Part shown: positions 1-5,895 of the stretch, piece after piece
How the letters are laid out: every line of letters begins with the position of its first letter
Position numbering within the stretch: position 1 is the first letter of the stretch
Source: an uncultured Bacilli bacterium
GTDB taxonomy: Bacteria > Bacillota_I > Bacilli_A > RF39 > UBA660
Direction of reading: 5' to 3'
Length of the DNA: 18,079 nt
NCBI GenBank assembly: GCA_934130215.1
Contig: CAKOXR010000016.1
Coordinates: 1-18,079 of the forward strand
Notes under the pieces: model-generated
Seen by the model: only the letters and a program-made list of their open reading frames with translations
Databases searched by the model: none
What the model was told of the DNA's origin: nothing
Position numbers and translations under genes: made by a program

Positions 1-1285
1 CTCTAACTGTATAAGGAAATTCTTCTTCTGATGGCATTACTTGAAGTAATGCTCTTTCTCCTAATGCACCATGACCTATTTCTCTTCTACCAGGAGAACC
101 ATATCTACCTGTTTCCCCTACTGAAAATGCTGGAAAATTGTAATGTAACATAAATCTTTTTTCGTCTTCAATTCCAAGACCATCTAGTATTTGATGTTCC
201 CCTAATGCTCCCAATGTTGTTGTTGCAAGTACTTGAGTTTGACCTCTTGTAAATATAGCTGATCCATGAGTTCTAGCAAGTAAATCAATATTACATGATA
301 AAGGTCTTATTTCATCCATATTTCTTCCATCTGGTCTTATTTTATCAATTGTTATCATGTTTCTAACTTCTTCACCTTCTATAATATCAACTATTTTAGA
401 AGTATCTGAAATTAATTTATCTAATTCTTCATTTTCTTTATATTCTTCATTTATATAATTAATTGTATCTTCTTTTACTTTATCAATTGCTGAATACTTT
501 TCTAATTTTTCTTTTATTTGAATTGCTGTTTTCATTTTAGAAGTTGCAAAATCTCTTACCTTTGTTTCAAGTTCTTGGTCAAATGAAGCAAGAGTTACCT
601 CTATTTTTTCTTTACCGATTTCTTTTACTATTGATTCTTCAAATTCAATCAATTTTTTTATAGCTTCATGACCAAACATTAAAGCGGCAATCATATCTTC
701 TTCACTAACTTCATGACATCCTGCTTCAACCATGTTAATTGCTTCTTTTGTTCCTGCAACTGTTAATACAATATCTGTTTTTTCTAATTGAATACTTGTT
801 GGATTAATTATAAATTCTCCATCAATTCTACCTACTACAACACCTGCAATTGGTCCTTCAAAAGGAATATCAGATATTGATAGTGCTATACTTGATGCAA
901 GCATTGCTGTCATTTCTGGTGAGTTATCTTGATCTACTGATAGAATTGTACTTATAACTTGAACTTCATTTCTAAATCCTTCTTTAAATAAAGGTCTTAG
1001 AGTTCTATCAATTAATCTTGATGCAAGTGTTGCTGCTTCTGTTGGTTTTCCTTCTCTTTTTATAAATCCACCAGGTATTTTACCTACAGAATATAATCTT
1101 TCTTGATAAGATACAGTTAAAGGAAAGAAATCAGCTGTAATTGCATTTTTACTCATTACTGCTGCTGTTATTACTGCTGTATCCCCATATCTTACTAAAC
1201 ATGATCCATTTGTTTGTTTGGCATATTCTCCAATTTCTACTTTTATTTTTCTTCCATAAAAGTCTAGTTCAAATATATTATTCAT
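1..1285 (-). CDS. pnp: Polyribonucleotide nucleotidyltransferase (PNPase), partial
   Basis: PNPase degrades RNA 3' to 5' by phosphorolysis, releasing nucleoside diphosphates, and belongs to the cytoplasmic mRNA-decay machinery. The frame stays open to the left edge, giving 428 residues of a protein usually near 700, so the rest of the second RNase PH core and the KH and S1 RNA-binding domains are outside. Visible are the first RNase PH domain (IPGGFIKREGKPTEAATLAS near residues 65-90), an all-helical linker, and the second RNase PH domain starting with RPDGRNMDEIRPL near residue 316 and continuing through FTRGQTQVLATTTLG and GRREIGHGALGERAL. The ATG at 1285 is preceded by GGAGGT at 1289-1294. 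It follows rpsO by 47 bases, the common bacterial order, with a small hairpin between them. Confidence 0.97.
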   Translation of the reverse strand, partial: MNNIFELDFYGRKIKVEIGEYAKQTNGSCLVRYGDTAVITAAVMSKNAITADFFPLTVSYQERLYSVGKIPGGFIKREGKPTEAATLASRLIDRTLRPLFKEGFRNEVQVISTILSVDQDNSPEMTAMLASSIALSISDIPFEGPIAGVVVGRIDGEFIINPTSIQLEKTDIVLTVAGTKEAINMVEAGCHEVSEEDMIAALMFGHEAIKKLIEFEESIVKEIGKEKIEVTLASFDQELETKVRDFATSKMKTAIQIKEKLEKYSAIDKVKEDTINYINEEYKENEELDKLISDTSKIVDIIEGEEVRNMITIDKIRPDGRNMDEIRPLSCNIDLLARTHGSAIFTRGQTQVLATTTLGALGEHQILDGLGIEDEKRFMLHYNFPAFSVGETGRYGSPGRREIGHGALGERALLQVMPSEEEFPYTVR

Positions 1286-1305
1286 TTTACCTCCAATATT
1301 TTAAA

Positions 1306-1332
1306 GAAAATAAAACACTCAAAAAAGAGTGC
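1306..1332 (-). terminator. rpsO-pnp intergenic hairpin, weak terminator or processing site
   Basis: On the minus strand, directly after the rpsO stop, CACTC pairs with GAGTG around a six-T loop, with one extra G-U pair possible, and TTTTATTTTC follows. The stem is short, so it more likely attenuates or marks an RNA end than fully stops transcription into pnp. The E. coli rpsO-pnp spacer also contains a terminator and a processing site; the same role here is an inference. Confidence 0.5.
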
Positions 1333-1602
1333 TTACTTTCTTAATCCTAAATTTTTGATTAATTCACGATATCTAGTTACATCTGTTTTGTATAAATAGT
1401 TTAATAATGCTTTTCTTTGACCAACTTTTTTATATAATCCACGACGAGAACTATAATCATGTTTATGTTCTTTTAAATGTTCTGTAAGTGCTGATATTTC
1501 ATTTGTTAGTATAGCAATTTGTACTTCAGCAGATCCTGTATCTCCTTCAGTTCTTGCATATTTCTTTACAAGATCATTTTTAATTTCTTTATTTAATGCC
1601 AT
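1333..1602 (-). CDS. rpsO: 30S ribosomal protein S15
   Basis: S15 binds 16S rRNA early in assembly of the 30S platform. The product is 89 residues, the usual length, starting MALNKEIKNDLVKKYA. The family hallmarks TGSAEVQIAILTNEI, HDYSSRRGL and QRKALLNYLYKTDVTRY are all present. An in-frame ATG lies 15 bases upstream at 1617, but it would place AAAGGAG inside the coding region; that motif is the ribosome-binding site for the ATG at 1602, so the shorter form is annotated. It has its own promoter at 1683-1710 and a leader of about 70 bases able to fold, fitting the known habit of S15 of controlling its own mRNA. pnp follows 47 bases downstream. Confidence 0.98.
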   Translation of the reverse strand: MALNKEIKNDLVKKYARTEGDTGSAEVQIAILTNEISALTEHLKEHKHDYSSRRGLYKKVGQRKALLNYLYKTDVTRYRELIKNLGLRK

Positions 1603-1638
1603 AATTTCTCCTTTCATAATTCTATTCGCTTATTCCGA

Positions 1639-1662
1639 GAAAAAGTCAAGGAAATCTTTTTC
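1639..1662 (-). promoter_or_regulatory. rpsO leader hairpin, candidate S15 autoregulatory element
   Basis: Between the rpsO promoter and its ribosome-binding site, GAAAAAG (1656-1662) can pair with CTTTTTC (1639-1645), seven uninterrupted pairs around a 10-base loop. The first arm could instead form GGAAA/TTTCC with the loop, so two exclusive folds exist. S15 mRNA leaders commonly bind S15 to repress translation, but the known binding motif is not demonstrated here. Confidence 0.4.
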
Positions 1663-1682
1663 CAAGAACAAGTACATATTCA

Positions 1683-1710
1683 ATTATACATTTTTTTTAT
1701 AATAATGCAA
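1683..1710 (-). promoter_or_regulatory. Sigma-A-type promoter of rpsO-pnp
   Basis: The minus strand carries TTGCAT (1705-1710), a 16-base spacer rich in A, and a perfect TATAAT (1683-1688). Transcription would start near 1676 and leave a leader of roughly 70 bases before rpsO. This is one of the best-formed promoters in the window. Confidence 0.75.
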
Positions 1711-1742
1711 GGTTATTTTAGTATTTTTTTATATTTTCCATA

Positions 1743-1765
1743 TTAAAAGAAGCTTTATGCTTCCT
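1743..1765 (-). terminator. Terminator of the lipoprotein-ytxH cluster, overlapping the ytxH stop
   Basis: AGGAAGC (1759-1765) pairs with GCTTCTT (1747-1753) around ATAAA, with one G-U pair, and short T-rich sequence follows. The hairpin includes the last codons and the TAA of the ytxH-like gene. It separates this cluster from the rpsO promoter immediately downstream. Confidence 0.6.
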
Positions 1766-2180
1766 TTTTGTTTTTGTTAACTACTTTATTATCTTCGTTT
1801 TCTAATTTTTCAATTACTTCTTTAGATACTTTTATAACTTTTTCTCTTATAGCATCTGCAGATTTTTGTAAAACAGGAGTTCCTTTTTCAACTGCATAAT
1901 CAACTAATTCTGAACTCATTTTTTGAAGTTCTGCTACTTTTTTCTTTGCAATATCGATTGCTTTTTCTTTATCTAAATCTCTTAATTCATTTTTGATTTG
2001 ATAAATTTTTACTTCAATATTTTCTCTAACTTCATCATAATCAACATCTTTAAGTTTTGCTAGCATTTCATCTAGTTTGATTTTTAATTCCCTTCTTGTT
2101 TCACTACCTTTTTTGGGTGCTAGTAAAAAACCTGCTCCAATTCCTAAAGCTGCTCCCCATAAAAATCCTTTTTTACTCAT
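1755..2180 (-). CDS. ytxH: YtxH domain protein
   Basis: A 141-residue protein with the YtxH pattern: a charged start (MSKKGF), one short glycine/alanine-rich hydrophobic segment (residues 7-21, LWGAALGIGAGFLLAP), the typical PKKGSETR motif right after it, then about 110 residues of highly charged helix likely to form a coiled coil. YtxH proteins are small membrane-anchored proteins linked to general stress in Bacillus; their molecular role is not known. The ATG at 2180 overlaps the end of the upstream DUF948-like gene by 8 bases, so the two are translationally coupled. The TAA lies in a terminator hairpin, making this the last gene of the four-gene cluster. Confidence 0.85.
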   Translation of the reverse strand: MSKKGFLWGAALGIGAGFLLAPKKGSETRRELKIKLDEMLAKLKDVDYDEVRENIEVKIYQIKNELRDLDKEKAIDIAKKKVAELQKMSSELVDYAVEKGTPVLQKSADAIREKVIKVSKEVIEKLENEDNKVVNKNKKEA

Positions 2181-2448
2181 CTAAATCATCCTTTCTTATT
2201 AATTTTGTGATTGTATTTGTTACAAACGAACTAAATTTACTTCCTGCAAATGATAATGCTTCACATGTTTGGTCTATAGCTTTAAAAGCACCGTTAAATT
2301 TATTTACTTTATCTTCAAGGTTTTTTACTAACTTATTAGCATTATCAAGCACTGATATTAATCTTATAACTAATACAATAAGTGCTATTATAAGTATAGC
2401 TAGTAAAACATAAATTATGACGGGCATTGCTATTTTCATTGCTTCCAT
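2173..2448 (-). CDS. ytxG: DUF948/YtxG-like single-pass membrane protein
   Basis: A 91-residue protein starting MEAMKIAMPV, with one strong transmembrane helix (about residues 5-29, IIYVLLAILIIALIVLVIRL) followed by a predicted amphipathic helix (SVLDNANKLVKNLEDKVNKF) and a basic tail. This layout, and its position immediately before a YtxH gene, matches the Bacillus ytxG-ytxH pair, where YtxG carries DUF948. It is shorter than the Bacillus protein, so the family call rests partly on context. The ATG at 2448 shares one base with the previous gene's TGA (TGATG), with GGAAGG as ribosome-binding site inside that gene's last codons. A TTG one codon earlier could also initiate, but ATG fits better. 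Confidence 0.7.
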   Translation of the reverse strand: MEAMKIAMPVIIYVLLAILIIALIVLVIRLISVLDNANKLVKNLEDKVNKFNGAFKAIDQTCEALSFAGSKFSSFVTNTITKLIRKDDLDE

Positions 2449-3065
2449 CAATCATCCTTCCTTTCATACATCGAATCAATTAAGTTAAATAAATCATTTT
2501 CGTTTATTGCTTTATCACTATCATCATTTACTCTTTCATTTACAGCATTGTTTACTTCTTCAAATATATCATTTTTAGTATTTGTTTCTAAACTTAATTC
2601 TCTTGTTGTAAAAAGATTTGTTTCAACATCATCTTCTAGTGTTCCAAATGCTTTTTTTCTAACATCATCTAATGATACATCTTGGATTCTACTAAAAGTA
2701 GAAGGTTGTTCTTCTTTTTTTTCTTCATCTCTTATAATTCCATAAACAGGACTTATTACTGGTGTTGGTCTAAATTTATGTACTTCTTCTTTACTTTGAT
2801 ATGGTTTTTTTTCTTCCTTTATTCTTTCTTTTTTGAAATCTGTAAAATCTGAATCTGTAAATATAGTAAATGATGGTTTTTCTTCTTTTACCTTTTCTTC
2901 CCTTTTTGGTAAATCTTCTTTTTCTTCAATTTCAAAATCAATTGTTTCTTTTTCTGGAAGCGGTGCTGGTATTGAAACAGTTGAAACTTCTTTTTTTACT
3001 GGTTCAACTTCTTCATTATCATCTTCATATGTTAGCATGTCCCTAATTTTCCCAAATAACCCCAT
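2448..3065 (-). CDS. Acidic, largely disordered protein of unknown function
   Basis: I do not recognise this 205-residue protein. It begins with a short amphipathic helix, MGLFGKIRDML, which resembles the membrane-targeting start of SepF-type proteins, but no SepF core follows. Most of the rest is Glu/Lys/Asp-rich with Pro and Ser, typical of disorder. One compact hydrophobic motif stands out in the middle (residues 97-110, HKFRPTPVISPVYG) and looks like a conserved docking peptide; the C-terminal 60 residues could form helices. It starts immediately after the lipoprotein gene (TAAATG) and ends overlapping the YtxG-like gene, so it is co-translated with envelope genes. A cytoplasmic membrane-associated adaptor is a guess. 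Confidence 0.75.
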   Translation of the reverse strand: MGLFGKIRDMLTYEDDNEEVEPVKKEVSTVSIPAPLPEKETIDFEIEEKEDLPKREEKVKEEKPSFTIFTDSDFTDFKKERIKEEKKPYQSKEEVHKFRPTPVISPVYGIIRDEEKKEEQPSTFSRIQDVSLDDVRKKAFGTLEDDVETNLFTTRELSLETNTKNDIFEEVNNAVNERVNDDSDKAINENDLFNLIDSMYERKDD

Positions 3066-3674
3066 TTATTCACCTACTTTCATATTTTCTTCATTTGTGC
3101 GATAAAAATTGTCAATAGCACTATTTGATGTAAATGCTTCATATACTTTTTCTGTTTCTGTTAAATCATTTTCTTTTAATAATGTTTCTATTATTGTATC
3201 ATTAAATTTAACTGTTGATAAAATATATGATGCATCAAGTACTGCTTGATTTAAATCTTTTTTAGATACTAATGTTTCTATTCTTGCATAATTGTAGAAG
3301 AATCTTATTAAATAATCATTATTTTGTTTTGTTATTTGTAAACATCCTTTTTTATCTTTTGTAAATTCTTCTTTATAAAAAACATTGTCATCAAAATTAC
3401 ATTTGATATCTTTTTTATAATAATAACTAACAGCATCTACAAATAGATAATAATAATTACTTCCTGAATATAGTTTTTCATTAAAACCGTTGTTATCAAT
3501 ATAGGATGCTCCTCTTGGTAGATAGTATTTATATCCTTTTCCAACTCTATTATAGAGTTTATTGTTTTTAGATAAAACTACTGATGTAATATTATCAATA
3601 TTTTCTGTGTCTATTCTAACGATTGTACATCCTGTACATAATATTAGTAGTAAAAAAATCCAAATTTTTTTCAT
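3066..3674 (-). CDS. Predicted lipoprotein of unknown function
   Basis: The 202-residue product starts MKKIWIFLLLILCTGC: a short basic start, a hydrophobic core and a Cys in lipobox-like context (CTGC, with an unusual Cys at the -3 position), so it is likely lipid-anchored on the outer face of the membrane. The mature part is Tyr/Asn/Lys-rich, with features such as YKYYLPRGASYIDNNG and the hydrophobic stretch LYSGSNYYYLFVDAVSYYY, and matches no family I recognise. An ATG 12 bases upstream at 3686 is unlikely: it coincides with the expected transcription start of the extended -10 promoter at 3691-3699 and has no ribosome-binding site. This is the first gene of a cluster with the disordered protein, YtxG-like and YtxH-like genes. 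Confidence 0.8.
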   Translation of the reverse strand: MKKIWIFLLLILCTGCTIVRIDTENIDNITSVVLSKNNKLYNRVGKGYKYYLPRGASYIDNNGFNEKLYSGSNYYYLFVDAVSYYYKKDIKCNFDDNVFYKEEFTKDKKGCLQITKQNNDYLIRFFYNYARIETLVSKKDLNQAVLDASYILSTVKFNDTIIETLLKENDLTETEKVYEAFTSNSAIDNFYRTNEENMKVGE

Positions 3675-3690
3675 AATCTCACTCATGTAT

Positions 3691-3699
3691 ATTATATCA
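3691..3699 (-). promoter_or_regulatory. Extended -10 promoter of the lipoprotein cluster
   Basis: The minus strand reads TGATATAAT, a full extended -10 element; no convincing -35 is present. Transcription would begin near 3684, giving a leader of only about ten bases before the ATG at 3674. Confidence 0.6.
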
Positions 3700-3721
3700 A
3701 AAAATGACCAAATTAAAAAGA

Positions 3722-4342
3722 TTATTTTTTCTTTACAGTATAGTTATTGTAAAGAGAAGCATCTAAATAATATATTGGCATTCCTTTCTGTCTAAATTTT
3801 TTTTCATATTCGGTTTCTATATTATTTTCATCATTATAATCTAATGATATTTCATTAAATATGTAACCGAATTGACTTAATGAACAAAGAGAATATTCGA
3901 ATAAAGATCTATTATCTGTTTTTAATATTATGTGAGGATTTTCTTTAAATATTTTAGAATATTTTTCTAAAAATATAGGACTTGTTAATCTTCTTTTAGC
4001 ATGTCTTTTTTTAGGCCAAGGATCACTAAAATTTAAGTATAACAAATCTATATTTTTATTAAAAATTTTATCTACTTCACTAGCATCTTGTAATAACAAT
4101 TTTAAATTATTTAATTCTTTGGTTTCTATTTTTTTAATTCCACTTACTAATACTGTTGCATATTTTTCAATTCCAATAAAATTAATATTTGGATATTTTA
4201 AAGCATTTCCAATTATAAAATCACATTTACCTGTTCCAATTTCTAAATAAGTTTTATTATTATTTGAAAAATCAATTCCTTTATTTACATATTTGGAATT
4301 ATTAACAATTTCTTTAGCTTGTGGATTATTTTTTAATCTCAT
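3722..4342 (-). CDS. trmB: tRNA (guanine-N7-)-methyltransferase
   Basis: TrmB methylates G46 of the tRNA variable loop using S-adenosylmethionine. The 206-residue protein shows the SAM-binding motif YLEIGTGKCDFIIGNA near residue 31, the signature NFSDPWPKKRHAKRRL in mid-protein, TDNRSLFEYS, and the C-terminal TEYEKKF...GMPIYYL that contacts substrate in the family. The ATG at 4342 (MRLKNNPQAKEIV) is preceded by GGGAGTGATGAA. A longer reading from 4390 would add 16 residues unlike the family and run through the promoter, so it was not used. The gene is divergent from the small coiled-coil gene at 4416 and upstream of the lipoprotein cluster, which has its own promoter. Confidence 0.95.
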   Translation of the reverse strand: MRLKNNPQAKEIVNNSKYVNKGIDFSNNNKTYLEIGTGKCDFIIGNALKYPNINFIGIEKYATVLVSGIKKIETKELNNLKLLLQDASEVDKIFNKNIDLLYLNFSDPWPKKRHAKRRLTSPIFLEKYSKIFKENPHIILKTDNRSLFEYSLCSLSQFGYIFNEISLDYNDENNIETEYEKKFRQKGMPIYYLDASLYNNYTVKKK

Positions 4343-4361
4343 TTCATCACTCCCATTAAAT

Positions 4362-4370
4362 ATAATAACA
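4362..4370 (-). promoter_or_regulatory. Extended -10 promoter of trmB
   Basis: The minus strand reads TGTTATTAT, an extended -10 close to consensus, 19 bases before the trmB start and just upstream of its ribosome-binding site. There is no clear -35. It lies back to back with a TATAAT on the plus strand at 4390-4395. Confidence 0.5.
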
Positions 4371-4389
4371 CACTTTTTAAAAAAAAGCA

Positions 4390-4395
4390 TATAAT
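4390..4395 (+). promoter_or_regulatory. Probable -10 element of the small coiled-coil gene
   Basis: A perfect TATAAT lies 20 bases before the ATG at 4416, just downstream of a short A-run. No good -35 is visible at 16-18 bases, so the call rests on the -10 and on the gene having no other upstream source of transcription on this strand. Confidence 0.45.
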
Positions 4396-4415
4396 TTATT
4401 AGAAATGGAGGAAAT

Positions 4416-4631
4416 ATGAGAAATAAAAGAGCATGTCCTTTTAATGGACCGATGGATGGTATGTATCAAATGCCAGGTATGTATCAAATGCCTGTTATGC
4501 CTTTTGAAAATCAAAACAATAATTCTAATATAGAAGAAAGGTTAAATAATTTAGAAAGAAGAATTAGTAGATTAGAATCATTAAATGAAAATTCTAGTAA
4601 TTATAATAGTGCTTCTTATCAAATGATGTAA
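4416..4631 (+). CDS. Small coiled-coil protein with Met/Tyr/Gln/Pro repeat
   Basis: A 71-residue protein and the only plus-strand gene. I do not recognise a named family. The N-terminal third is low complexity, with a tandem GMYQMP GMYQMP unit at about residues 15-26; the C-terminal half is one predicted amphipathic helix (IEERLNNLERRISRLESLNE) with Leu/Ile at heptad spacing, so a coiled-coil oligomer is likely. No signal peptide or membrane segment is seen. It is supported as real by a strong ribosome-binding site (GGAGGAAAT before ATG), an upstream TATAAT, non-shadow composition, and a perfect hairpin terminator starting at its stop codon. Similar short Tyr/Pro plus coiled-coil proteins occur in spore-forming Bacillota, sometimes as coat-like proteins; a structural role is only a guess. 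Confidence 0.85.
   Translation: MRNKRACPFNGPMDGMYQMPGMYQMPVMPFENQNNNSNIEERLNNLERRISRLESLNENSSNYNSASYQMM
4458..4492 (+). repeat. Two-copy 18-bp tandem repeat in the small coiled-coil gene
   Basis: GGTATGTATCAAATGCC occurs at 4458-4474 and again at 4476-4492, an 18-base period that encodes GMYQMP twice in frame. Gain or loss of a unit would keep the reading frame. Confidence 0.9.
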
Positions 4632-4654
4632 AGATCTTTAAAAGATCTTTTTTT
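4630..4654 (+). terminator. Rho-independent terminator of the small coiled-coil gene
   Basis: AAAGATCTT (4630-4638) pairs perfectly with AAGATCTTT (4642-4650) around a three-base loop, followed by a T-run to 4654. The stem uses the last two bases of the TAA stop codon. It abuts the eno terminator on the opposite strand. Confidence 0.9.
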
Positions 4655-4680
4655 AAAAGGAACTTATTTATTAAGTTCCT
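4655..4680 (-). terminator. Rho-independent terminator of eno, overlapping its stop codon
   Basis: On the minus strand AGGAACTTA (4672-4680) and TAAGTTCCT (4658-4666) form a nine-pair stem with loop ATAAA, then TTTT. The stem and loop are made from the last codons of eno and its TAA. Together with 4630-4654 it insulates two convergent genes in about 50 bases. Confidence 0.85.
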
Positions 4681-5887
4681 GTTCTATTCTCATTAATTGA
4701 TTATATTTACAGATTCTATCAGTTCTTGACATTGAACCTGTTTTTATTTGTCCTAGGTCTAATCCTACTGCTAGATCTGCTATTATTGTATCTTCAGTTT
4801 CTCCACTTCTGTGAGAAATAATAGTTTTATAACCATTTTTTTTAGCTAAATTAATTGTTTCTAATGTTTCTGTTATTGTACCAATTTGGTTTAGTTTAAT
4901 TAATATAGCATTACCTGCTTTATTATCGATTCCCATTTGTAAATATTTGCTATTTGTTACAAATAGATCATCTCCGACTAATTGAATTTTATCTCCTAAT
5001 TTTTCTGTTATTGTTCTAAAGCCAACCCAATCATTTTCATCTACTGGATCTTCAATTGAAATAATAGGATAATCATTTACTAGATTAATATACATATCAA
5101 TTAATTGATTTGTTGTTAATTTTTTACCTTCTACTTTATATAATCCATCTTCATAAAATTCACTTGCTGCAACATCTAAACCAATAAATACATCCTTACC
5201 AGGAACATATCCTGCTTTTTTTATTGCTGATATTATAAAATCTAAAGCTTCTCTTGTACTTTTTAAGTTAGGAGCAAAGCCTCCTTCATCTCCTACTGCT
5301 GTTACATAATTATTTTCTTTTAATAATTTTTTTAAATTATGAAATACTTCTGAACCAATTCTAATTCTTTCATGAATAGTATTTGCTTCAGGAATAATCA
5401 TAAATTCTTGAAAATCAATATTATTATCAGCATGAGCTCCACCATTCATTATATTCATCATTGGTCTTGGTAATGTTGTTCCTTTACCAATATATTTATA
5501 AAGAGATTCTCCTTTATAATTAGCAGCTGCTTTTAATACTGCCATACTAACTCCTAATATAGCATTAGCACCAAGTTTTGTTTTGTTTTCTGTACCATCT
5601 AGATCTATCATAATAGTATCTATTTCTTTTTGATTTAAAGCATCTTTATTTAATAATGCTGGTTTTATTATTTCATTTACATTATTAACCGCTTTTAATA
5701 CACCTTTTCCTAAATATCTCGAATCTTTATCTCGAAGTTCAAGTGCTTCTCTCATTCCAGTTGATGCACCACTTGGAACAGATGCTCTACCCATTATTCC
5801 ACTTTCTAAGTAAACATCAACTTCTACTGTTGGATTACCTCTTGAATCTAATATTTCTCTTGCAATGATATCTTTTATTTTTGACAT
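4664..5887 (-). CDS. eno: Enolase (phosphopyruvate hydratase)
   Basis: Enolase converts 2-phosphoglycerate to phosphoenolpyruvate in glycolysis and is often a component of RNA-decay complexes. The 407-residue product carries the N-terminal AREILDSRGNPTVEVDV, the mobile loop SVPSGASTG, the DFQEFMIIP and GDEGGFAPN segments, the metal-ligand regions GLDVAASEFY, SIEDPVDENDW and LVGDDLFVTN, and the signature LIKLNQIGT followed by the catalytic loop SHRSGETEDT. It is about 20-25 residues shorter than typical enolases, mainly because it stops after RICKYNQLMRIEQELNK and lacks the usual short C-terminal tail; the active site is intact. The ribosome-binding site TAGGAGG contains the stop of murD 8 bases upstream, so the two are co-translated. 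A terminator hairpin covers its stop codon. Confidence 0.98.
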   Translation of the reverse strand: MSKIKDIIAREILDSRGNPTVEVDVYLESGIMGRASVPSGASTGMREALELRDKDSRYLGKGVLKAVNNVNEIIKPALLNKDALNQKEIDTIMIDLDGTENKTKLGANAILGVSMAVLKAAANYKGESLYKYIGKGTTLPRPMMNIMNGGAHADNNIDFQEFMIIPEANTIHERIRIGSEVFHNLKKLLKENNYVTAVGDEGGFAPNLKSTREALDFIISAIKKAGYVPGKDVFIGLDVAASEFYEDGLYKVEGKKLTTNQLIDMYINLVNDYPIISIEDPVDENDWVGFRTITEKLGDKIQLVGDDLFVTNSKYLQMGIDNKAGNAILIKLNQIGTITETLETINLAKKNGYKTIISHRSGETEDTIIADLAVGLDLGQIKTGSMSRTDRICKYNQLMRIEQELNK

Positions 5888-5895
5888 ATTTCCTC

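Noticed and set aside
2448..2450. Mycoplasma-type code with UGA as Trp
   Set aside because: TGA serves as a stop at several gene junctions and tryptophan positions in conserved motifs are TGG.
2548..3105. Plus-strand Ser/Phe-rich open frames opposite the disordered protein
   Set aside because: Their composition is the mirror of Glu/Lys-rich codons on the minus strand, with no start signals.
3675..3686. Upstream ATG at 3686 as the lipoprotein start
   Set aside because: It falls at the predicted transcription start and lacks a ribosome-binding site; the MKK start at 3674 gives a proper signal peptide.
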